From assembly GCA_030840665.1 (NCBI GenBank), contig JAVEEB010000016.1, forward strand, positions 1-6,312: a stretch of 6,312 bases of DNA, read 5' to 3'. Shown here one piece after another: positions 1 through 4,362 of this stretch. The stretch's first letter is position 1, and every line of letters begins with the position of its first letter. The position numbers and the translations under genes are program-made. A model generated the notes under the pieces. It worked only from the letters and a program-made list of their open reading frames with translations, did no database searches and was not told where the DNA came from. The stretch is from Frankiaceae bacterium (GTDB lineage Bacteria; Actinomycetota; Actinomycetes; JAVEEB01).

Positions 1-1231
1 CGTCCGGCTTCTGCTGCACGTTGAACAGGTAGTCGAGCGACCGGTTGGCCGCAGCACTGTCGCCGGCCGCGATCTGCGCGGTCGCGACCTGGTAGAGGTC
101 GCGCGCCCACACGAGGTGGTAGCCGCCGACGCCGGCGTTGTCGGCGTTGATCGCCTGGCCCCACGGCACCGTCAGCGAGGCGATGTTGGCGCCGCGGTAC
201 GTCTTGTCCTCATGGGCTTTCAGGGTCATCACGGCCACGTTGTACTGCGTCCGCAGCGCGACGTTGTTGCGGACGCTGGCGGGCGGCGCGCTGATGCTCT
301 TCAGGTACTCGTGCCACCCGTTCATGTACGCGTTCTGGCGCGCCTGGAACGGCAGGCGCAAGGATGCCGTCGCGGTGCTGAGTGCGGCCGTTTCCGTCGG
401 CCCGAAACTCAGCGCGAGGGTCACGTCCGTCGGGTGGCCGGGCGACGCCGGCGCGAGCTGGCCGGTCTGCACGAGGTTGCCTGCGGCCGCCGTCTTGTAC
501 GTCCAGTCCAGGTGATGGTCGGTCGCCAGGTCCGTCAGCCCGTCGCTGGCGCCGGAGAACCCGCTGGAAATCTTGGCGAACTCCGGCTTCGCGACGAGCG
601 CGCTCGCGACGGTCCCGTCATGGGCCACGAGGGAACGGCCGACCGCGTCTCCGCTGTCGCCCATCCCGCTGTTGTTGAGCGAGGGGTTGTAGAGCACGTA
701 CGGGGTGTACGTCCCGCCGTCGAGGCTGCGCACGCGGATCGACAGCAGCACGCTCGCGCGGTCGGGGTCGTCGATGTACGTCTTCTCGATCCGGTACTTG
801 CCGCTGAGCGCCGTGTCGACCTGCTGGTAGGTCAGGGATGCGGCATCGAGCAGCACGATTTTGTGCGAGGTCGCGTTGCGTTCCAGGTCGGTGAAGGTGG
901 CGCCGTCCGTGACGATCAGCTGCAGGTCCTGCACGTTGGCGACGTCGACCGTCGGGTAGTAGACCTCGGTCAGCACGCCCTGCGTCAGCGTGTGCCACAC
1001 CTTGCTGGCGATCGTGGTCGACGTGCCGAGGCCGTCCTTGGCGCCCGTGGTCCACGTCGACGACGCGCCGGGGCCGCCTGGTGCGGCGCCGCTCGGCGGC
1101 GTGAGGGACGCGCTCGGGCCACCGAAAGCCGGCGGTGCTCCGGCGAGGGACACGGCCATCGCCAGCGCCGCGAGGGCGGCAAACCGGCGGGTACGAAGAC
1201 TCGAACGACGCGGTCGTGATGACACGGACAT
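1..1231 (-). CDS. Secreted GH15 glucoamylase/glucodextranase-like enzyme, N-terminal part
   Basis: Reading the minus strand from ATG at 1231 gives an unbroken frame of 410 codons to the left edge, so the C-terminus lies outside the window. Residues 1-36 look like an export signal: arginine-rich n-region (SSRPRRSSLRTRR), hydrophobic stretch near 17-31, and a small-residue cleavage area around APPA (32-35). Residues from about 48 to 280 resemble the beta-rich glucodextranase N domain, with WTTGAKDGLGTS and LTEVYYPTVDVANVQDLQ. The GH15 (alpha/alpha)6 barrel begins around residue 300, with VMTLKAHEDKTYRGA, SLTVPWGQ and GGYHLVWARDLYQVAT. The WARD motif (375-378) corresponds to the Arg-Asp pair that holds the non-reducing glucose in this family. 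The catalytic acid and base glutamates lie beyond the edge and cannot be checked. By family, it should release glucose from the non-reducing ends of alpha-glucans outside the cell; whether alpha-1,4 or alpha-1,6 links are preferred is not decidable here. An AGGAGG Shine-Dalgarno four bases before the ATG supports this start. Confidence 0.92.
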   Translation of the reverse strand, partial: MSVSSRPRRSSLRTRRFAALAALAMAVSLAGAPPAFGGPSASLTPPSGAAPGGPGASSTWTTGAKDGLGTSTTIASKVWHTLTQGVLTEVYYPTVDVANVQDLQLIVTDGATFTDLERNATSHKIVLLDAASLTYQQVDTALSGKYRIEKTYIDDPDRASVLLSIRVRSLDGGTYTPYVLYNPSLNNSGMGDSGDAVGRSLVAHDGTVASALVAKPEFAKISSGFSGASDGLTDLATDHHLDWTYKTAAAGNLVQTGQLAPASPGHPTDVTLALSFGPTETAALSTATASLRLPFQARQNAYMNGWHEYLKSISAPPASVRNNVALRTQYNVAVMTLKAHEDKTYRGANIASLTVPWGQAINADNAGVGGYHLVWARDLYQVATAQIAAGDSAAANRSLDYLFNVQQKPD

Positions 1232-1249
1232 GCCGCCTCCTGGCAACCG

Positions 1250-1268
1250 CCGCGGCCCCTCGCCGCGG
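1250..1268 (-). repeat. GC-rich inverted repeat in the GH15 gene leader
   Basis: CCGCGG at 1250-1255 and CCGCGG at 1263-1268 are separated by seven bases, giving a 6-bp GC-only stem that ends about 18 bases before the GH15 start codon. In the mRNA it would be a stable hairpin just upstream of the Shine-Dalgarno. It has no U-tract, so it does not look like an intrinsic terminator. It could be a leader stem or an operator, or chance in GC-rich DNA. Confidence 0.4.
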
Positions 1269-1335
1269 GCTCGCACCACTATGCACTTTTCGCAACAAAT
1301 CCGACATGTCCGGCTGGGCCAATTTCTGGTCCCTT

Positions 1336-1355
1336 CGTCGCGTCGTCGCGTCGTC
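1336..1355. repeat. Short period-8 tandem repeat, CGTCGCGT x2.5
   Basis: CGTCGCGT occurs at 1336-1343 and 1344-1351 and is followed by CGTC. It lies in non-coding DNA between the cupin stop and the GH15 leader. It is too short to assign a role and may be slippage in GC-rich sequence. Confidence 0.4.
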
Positions 1356-1398
1356 CCGGACTTCTCGCGGTGCGGTGCCCGCTCGTCCTCGCCCGGTG

Positions 1399-1944
1399 CT
1401 ACCCGAACGGCGAGTTCAACCCGTACTTCTCCATCAGCTCGGGCACCCACGTGGGGTCGAGGAACAGGCCGTACGCCTCGGCGAGTTTCCCGAGGTCGCC
1501 CGGGTCCGGCGGACCGGACTCGACCATCTCCGCCAGCGCGCGAAAGAACTTCTCGAAGCCGGACGGCGTGATGACCTCGATCATGCGCGCCTCTTCCGGG
1601 CCCGCGTTCCACATGGTGTGCAGCTCGCCGCGGGGTTTGCTGATGTAGCCGCCGGCCTCGAGCACAACCTCGTCGTTGCCCGAGCGGAAGCCGATGGCAC
1701 CGGCGGTCACGATCGAGAACTCGTCCTCCCGGGTGTGCACGTGCGGCGGGACGAGTGCGCCGACGGGGAACGGGTGCTCGACGATCGCGACCTGGCCGCC
1801 CGTCTGCTCGCCGTCCAGCCGGAACCCGACGCCGATCGAGCCGATCCACCGGTCAGGGCCGTGGGGTGGCTGCAGCACGGTCAGGGGCAGTGCCCTGCCG
1901 CGCGCCGTCGCCTCCGCCATGGTCGTTGGAAGGATCATTGTCAT
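1399..1944 (-). CDS. Monocupin protein, quercetinase-like dioxygenase candidate
   Basis: The product is 181 residues, a single cupin barrel. Cupin motif 1 is complete: G62, then H68, H70, E75 and G82 with canonical G-x5-H-x-H-x4-E-x6-G spacing. Motif 2 is also complete: G98, P104, G106, H109 and N113 in G-x5-P-x-G-x2-H-x3-N. H68, H70, E75 and H109 are therefore the expected metal ligands, so the protein is probably an active metalloenzyme rather than only a binding protein. Length and single-domain layout fit Streptomyces-type monocupin quercetinases, but the substrate cannot be read from the sequence. The start at 1944 is supported by an AAGGGGAG Shine-Dalgarno (1951-1958) six bases upstream. 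A second ATG two codons later has worse spacing. It is transcribed away from a TetR gene across a short region whose palindrome covers its promoter, so repression by that TetR and induction by a small molecule are likely. No export signal is seen; cytoplasmic. Confidence 0.88.
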   Translation of the reverse strand: MTMILPTTMAEATARGRALPLTVLQPPHGPDRWIGSIGVGFRLDGEQTGGQVAIVEHPFPVGALVPPHVHTREDEFSIVTAGAIGFRSGNDEVVLEAGGYISKPRGELHTMWNAGPEEARMIEVITPSGFEKFFRALAEMVESGPPDPGDLGKLAEAYGLFLDPTWVPELMEKYGLNSPFG

Positions 1945-1950
1945 GACGCG

Positions 1951-1958
1951 CTCCCCTT
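1951..1958 (-). promoter_or_regulatory. Shine-Dalgarno of the cupin gene in a small stem
   Basis: AAGGGGAG lies six bases before the ATG at 1944 and fixes that start. Just upstream the leader reads TCCCT-CGA-AGGGGA, so CCCT can pair with the AGGG of the ribosome site in a 4-bp stem with a three-base loop. This may modestly dampen translation; the stem is short and its effect is inferred. Confidence 0.6.
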
Positions 1959-1968
1959 CGAGGGACGT

Positions 1969-1997
1969 AATTTAAGTGGACACCGTCGTACACTCAA
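1969..1997 (-). promoter_or_regulatory. Sigma70-type promoter of the cupin gene
   Basis: On the minus strand TTGAGT (-35, 1992-1997) and TAAATT (-10, 1969-1974) are exactly 17 bases apart. Both match consensus at four of six positions. Transcription would begin near 1962, giving a short leader that contains the AAGGGGAG ribosome site before the ATG at 1944. Both hexamers lie inside the palindrome, so an operator-bound protein would block polymerase directly. Confidence 0.62.
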
Positions 1998-2000
1998 ATT
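1972..2000 (+). promoter_or_regulatory. Weak mirror-image promoter facing tetR
   Basis: Because the region is palindromic, the plus strand carries the matching pair TTAAGT (1972-1977) and CAAATT (1995-2000), also 17 bases apart. Each matches consensus at only about three positions. A start near 2007 would leave a very short leader before the ATG at 2020. This is inferred mainly from symmetry. Confidence 0.35.
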
Positions 2001-2019
2001 AGTGCGTACGAAGTCGGAG

Positions 2020-2697
2020 ATGTCAAGGTTGACTGACCAAACGAGTTCACCGAAAACGCGGCCGTATGAGATGCGGGCGCGGCAGGATGCCGTCGCCGAG
2101 ACCCGGCTGCGCATCACAGAGGCCACGATGCGGCTGCACGAGCGCGTCGGGCCGGCCGCGACGACCGTCTCCGCGATCGCGGAGGAGGCCGGTGTGACGC
2201 GCTTGACGGTCTACCGGCATTTCCCGGACGAGGACGCGCTGGTGGGGGCCTGCGGACAGCATTGGGGTGGCCTCCATCCCCGCCCCGACGTCACCGCTTG
2301 GGGGGACGTCGAGCACCCCATCCGGCGACTGCAACTGGCCTTGGCCGAGACGTACGCGTGGTGCCGCATCGCCGCGCCGATGATGACGAAGATCCACCGA
2401 GACCTCGACGCGATGCCCGCGTTCGTGCGCGAGTTCCTCGACGACGACGAGCGCACGCGGGTCGCGGCCCTCGCGGACGGTTTTGGCGGCGGCGCGACGC
2501 CCCAGCTCAAGGCCGTCCTCGCCCACGCGCTGCACCTGCGGACCTGGGAGTCCCTGTGCCTGGCCGGCGGGCTGACTCACGAGGAGGCGATCGACGTCAT
2601 GACCGCCGCGGTCCTCGCGGCCACCGCTAAACCAGCAGCACCGTCTAGACCAGCAGCACCGTCTGCTGTCCGCACGTCACCACGTCGCCCACTTTGA
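2020..2697 (+). CDS. TetR-family transcriptional regulator
   Basis: The product is 225 residues from ATG 2020. After a charged, disordered-looking tail (1-20), a TetR DNA-binding domain spans about 24-75. The helix-turn-helix is at 48-68 (TTVSAIAEEAGVTRLTVYRHF) and is followed by PDEDALVGAC, which leads into the ligand domain. The ligand-binding half (about 80-203) is all-helical and of unassigned specificity. Its place beside a divergent cupin gene, with a palindrome between them, points to local repression relieved by a small molecule, by analogy with LmrA/QdoR control of quercetinase in Bacillus; that ligand is only an analogy. The start is uncertain: GGAG abuts ATG 2020 with no spacer, and GTG 2002 and ATG 2071 are alternatives. 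ATG 2071 would leave out residues I believe relatives keep. The last 22 or so residues (KPAAPSRPAAPS then a basic tail) are low-complexity, read antisense into the S4 gene, and look like a late extension. Confidence 0.87.
   Translation: MSRLTDQTSSPKTRPYEMRARQDAVAETRLRITEATMRLHERVGPAATTVSAIAEEAGVTRLTVYRHFPDEDALVGACGQHWGGLHPRPDVTAWGDVEHPIRRLQLALAETYAWCRIAAPMMTKIHRDLDAMPAFVREFLDDDERTRVAALADGFGGGATPQLKAVLAHALHLRTWESLCLAGGLTHEEAIDVMTAAVLAATAKPAAPSRPAAPSAVRTSPRRPL
2631..2666. repeat. 18-bp tandem duplication at the tetR/S4 3' junction
   Basis: ACCAGCAGCACCGTCT occurs at 2631-2646 and again at 2649-2664; the period is 18 bp and 16 of 18 positions are identical. On the minus strand each copy encodes T-V-L-L-V followed by a TAG stop, so the end of the S4 gene, stop included, is duplicated in frame. 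On the plus strand the same event adds a repeated hexapeptide (PAAPSR/PAAPSA) to the TetR C-terminus. Replication slippage is the simplest cause. Confidence 0.8.
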
Positions 2698-2851
2698 GCT
2701 GCGCCCCCCGGCGGGTCTCGGCGACACCGTTCACCGAGACCAGCTCCAGGGCCAGCACCTCTTTCGCAGTGCCGCCCGAGTCCGCGAAACCGACCAGCTT
2801 GAGCAGCTGCCCGAGCCGGATCCCATCCGCGCCAATGCTGACCTCATCCAT
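2645..2851 (-). CDS. Small S4-domain RNA-binding protein (YbcJ-like)
   Basis: The product is 68 residues, almost entirely one S4 RNA-binding domain. It shows IRLGQLLKLVGFADSGGTAKEVLA (11-34), then SVNGVAETRRGAQLKVGDVV (39-58). The VNG turn (40-42), the basic TRRG (46-49) and the closing GD (55-56) are S4 hallmarks. Stand-alone S4 proteins of this size are thought to bind structured RNA, often ribosomal RNA; no catalytic domain is attached, so a pseudouridine synthase role is unlikely. The start at 2851 is preceded by AAGGA seven bases upstream. Longer in-frame versions reaching about 3271 are antisense to the well-conserved ROK coding sequence and are rejected. The gene is divergent from the ROK kinase (67 bp between starts) and overlaps the tetR 3' end by 53 bp on the opposite strand. 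An extra TVLLV-stop copy lies just beyond its stop codon. Confidence 0.85.
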   Translation of the reverse strand: MDEVSIGADGIRLGQLLKLVGFADSGGTAKEVLALELVSVNGVAETRRGAQLKVGDVVTCGQQTVLLV

Positions 2852-2897
2852 GCGTTCATCCTTGCGGACTCCGGCGGTACGCTGCACGGTGCCCCAC

Positions 2898-2911
2898 CCC
2901 TTCGAGAAGGG
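2898..2911 (+). promoter_or_regulatory. Palindrome over the ROK kinase ribosome-binding site
   Basis: CCCTTC-GA-GAAGGG is a perfect palindrome directly before the ROK start, and its right arm AAGGG (2907-2911) is the only plausible Shine-Dalgarno, seven bases from GTG 2919. In RNA the arms can form a 5-bp stem with a four-base loop hiding the ribosome site. It could equally be a DNA operator in the 67-bp divergent gap with the S4 gene (2852-2918), where no clear -10/-35 pair was found for either direction. Confidence 0.42.
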
Positions 2912-2918
2912 CGCCTCG

Positions 2919-3992
2919 GTGAGCTTGCGCATTCCTGACTCCACGGTCGTCGTCGGCCTCGACAATGGCGGCACAACAAACAACGCGACCGTGCTCGACG
3001 CGTACGGCGAGTTTCTCGTGGAGACCCTCGCCGAGACTCCCAGCCGCGTGCAGGAGGGGCCGGTCATCGCGGTGCAGGCCCTCGCCGAAGCGTTCGCCAG
3101 CGTCCTCGCCTTGACGGGCATCTCCCGCGACCGCGTCCGGGCCGTGGGATTCGACTCCCCCGGCCCGTCGAGCGCCACGGGGGTCATCTCGTCCCTCGGC
3201 TCCACCAACTTCCGGCACCCGGGCTGGCGCAACTTCGATTTCCGCGCGGCCCTGGAAGACCTCCTCGGCATCCCGGTCGTCTACAACAACGACACGAACG
3301 CGGCCGCGCTCTACGCGCACCACGCGCACTTCGGCCTCGAGGCCCCGCACCGGTCATCCGTCGCGATGATCGTCGGCACCGGTCTCGGCGGCGGCATCGT
3401 CCAGGAAGGTGCCGTCATCCGCGGCTCGTCCGGGATGGCCGGCGAGCTGGGTCACGTCCTCGTGCAACTCGAGGGACTGCTCGAAGAGGGCCAGCCCGTC
3501 CCGCTGTGCAACTGCGGCCAGACCGGCGACGCCGAGAGTTTCGCCTCCCTCACCGGCATCACGATGAACCTGCTCCCCTACTGGCTGACGCGCTTCCCCG
3601 ATCACCCGCTGCACGCCTTGCCGATCGACAAGGCCGCCCGCGCCGTCCGCGGGTTGGCGGAGCGCGGCGACGAGATGGCGTTGAAGATCTTCGAGCAGCA
3701 GGCGATCGCCATCGGCCGCGTCTTCAGCATCGCGGCGAACTTCACCGACCCCGACGCGTACTTCGTCGGCGGGGGCGTCGTCGAGGCCGCGCCGCACTTC
3801 CAGGAGTGGTTCCTGGCGCAGGTGCGCGACCACACGCACCTGCGCGAGGAGCAAGCGAGCCGCAGCCAGGTCGCCGTCGTCCCGGACCTCGACATGGCGG
3901 GCGCGCGCGGTGCCGCGCTCGGCGCCCTCGCGTCGGTCACCGGCGCATCGATCAATCTCACGGGTCGTCCCGTGGCCTCCTCCGTCGGCTGA
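2919..3992 (+). CDS. ROK-family sugar kinase (glucokinase-like) with variant zinc site
   Basis: The product is 357 residues from GTG 2919. It has a complete ASKHA/ROK plan: phosphate-1 loop DNGGTTNN (15-22), GFDSPGP (77-83), the catalytic aspartate in NNDTNAAA (D125), adenosine/phosphate loop GTGLGGGIV (153-161), GELGH with zinc ligand H179, then CNCGQTGD (197-204). The usual ROK zinc motif is C-x-C-G-x2-G-C; here C197 and C199 are kept but the last cysteine is D204. There is no N-terminal helix-turn-helix, so this is a kinase rather than an ROK repressor. It should phosphorylate a hexose such as glucose, or possibly N-acetylmannosamine, in the cytoplasm with ATP; the exact sugar is unknown. 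At about 357 residues it is somewhat longer than typical ROK glucokinases. The start rests on AAGGG seven bases upstream and on placing the first beta strand (TVVVGLD) near the N-terminus; GTG 2889 is an alternative. It converges on the SnoaL gene with one base between stops. Confidence 0.88.
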   Translation: MSLRIPDSTVVVGLDNGGTTNNATVLDAYGEFLVETLAETPSRVQEGPVIAVQALAEAFASVLALTGISRDRVRAVGFDSPGPSSATGVISSLGSTNFRHPGWRNFDFRAALEDLLGIPVVYNNDTNAAALYAHHAHFGLEAPHRSSVAMIVGTGLGGGIVQEGAVIRGSSGMAGELGHVLVQLEGLLEEGQPVPLCNCGQTGDAESFASLTGITMNLLPYWLTRFPDHPLHALPIDKAARAVRGLAERGDEMALKIFEQQAIAIGRVFSIAANFTDPDAYFVGGGVVEAAPHFQEWFLAQVRDHTHLREEQASRSQVAVVPDLDMAGARGAALGALASVTGASINLTGRPVASSVG

Positions 3993-3999
3993 CTCAGCC
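3987..3999. repeat. Palindrome carrying two convergent stop codons
   Basis: GGCTGACTCAGCC is a 13-bp palindrome around a single central base. It contains TGA (ROK stop, plus strand) and the reverse of TGA (SnoaL stop, minus strand), separated by one C. There is no room for an intrinsic terminator between the genes and no T-tract on either side, so transcripts from the two sides probably run into one another. Confidence 0.6.
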
Positions 4000-4362
4000 C
4001 TTCACGTACGAACATTTCTCGGCCACGCGACCGTCGCGGACGCGGAGGATGTCGACCCCGTCGACGTGCCCGTCGCCCCACGAGTAGCGCCAGCCCTGCA
4101 CGACGCGATCACCCGCGACCAGGACGAGATGCGCGTCGAAGTGGGCCCGTGGTGACTGTACGAAGAGCGATTCGAACGCGTCGCTCGCCGCCGCGACCCC
4201 CTCGTGCCGGACGCCCTCAGGCGGTGAGGTGTCGACGAACACGCAGTCGTCCGTCATCAGTGCACGCAGGCCGTCCGCGTCGTGCCGGTTGAAGGCGTCG
4301 TTGAACGCCGCGACCACGTCCATCGTCGTGAGTTCGGGGTCGCGGACGCCGGCTGCCGTCAC
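3994..4362 (-). CDS. SnoaL-like/NTF2-fold small protein
   Basis: The product is 122 residues from GTG 4362. The sequence fits a SnoaL-like domain of the NTF2-like alpha+beta cone fold: N-terminal helix VVAAFNDAFNRHDADGLRAL (16-35), then MTDDCVFVDTSP, a mid-chain GVAAASDAFESLF helix, and C-terminal strands VVQGWRYSWGDG and VDGVDILRVRDGRVAEKC. Members include polyketide cyclases, ketosteroid isomerase-like enzymes and many binding proteins. The substrate here cannot be read, and an enzymatic role is not proven. The GTG start overlaps the methyltransferase stop as GTGA, and GAGGTG lies just upstream in that gene's last codons. This means translational coupling and a shared transcript. ATG 4323 is an internal alternative without a ribosome site. 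Its partner suggests it acts on, or clears, the product of the methyltransferase. Confidence 0.83.
   Translation of the reverse strand: MTAAGVRDPELTTMDVVAAFNDAFNRHDADGLRALMTDDCVFVDTSPPEGVRHEGVAAASDAFESLFVQSPRAHFDAHLVLVAGDRVVQGWRYSWGDGHVDGVDILRVRDGRVAEKCSYVKG

Larger units (their letters stand above)
1232..1398 (-). promoter_or_regulatory. Intergenic leader between cupin and GH15 genes
   Basis: This 167-bp gap separates two genes read in the same direction and presumably carries the GH15 promoter. On the minus strand a possible -35 TTGGCC is followed after 17 bases by TTTGTT (about 1297-1325), a weak match. A CATAGT-like -10 near 1277-1282 has no convincing -35. An 8-bp palindrome GACATGTC sits at 1303-1310, and a period-8 repeat (CGTCGCGT, 2.5 copies) at 1336-1355. 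No known carbohydrate-regulator operator was recognised, so the promoter assignment is tentative. Confidence 0.3.
1968..2001. promoter_or_regulatory. 34-bp palindrome, probable TetR operator
   Basis: TAATTTAAGTG (1968-1978) is mirrored by CACTCAAATTA (1991-2001): 11-bp arms with one mismatch around a 12-base spacer. The spacer also keeps partial symmetry, so 13 of 17 half-site positions match over the full 34 bp. It is the most AT-rich stretch in the area and sits between the divergent cupin and TetR genes. TetR-family proteins usually bind palindromes in exactly this position and act on both themselves and the neighbour. Binding by the adjacent regulator is inferred from position and symmetry. 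Confidence 0.72.

Noticed and set aside
116..1219. Long plus-strand open frame opposite the GH15 gene
   Set aside because: Arginine/glycine/valine-rich with no recognisable domain; it is the complement of a GH15 sequence with clear family motifs.
1250..1268. Intrinsic terminator for the cupin transcript
   Set aside because: The stem lacks a following U-tract on the minus strand and sits immediately before the GH15 ribosome site, so a leader stem is more likely.
1135..2019. Upstream part of the long plus-strand frame that ends as TetR
   Set aside because: It runs antisense across the cupin gene and has no family signal; only the part from about 2020 is TetR. A 520-residue fusion is not supported.
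2852..3350. Minus-strand frames that extend the S4 protein or overlie the ROK gene start
   Set aside because: They are antisense to conserved ROK motifs; the S4 domain is complete from 2851 with its own ribosome site.
3354..3854. Minus-strand frame of 166 residues inside the ROK gene
   Set aside because: Compositional shadow of a GC-rich coding sequence; no domain, start signal or neighbour supports it.
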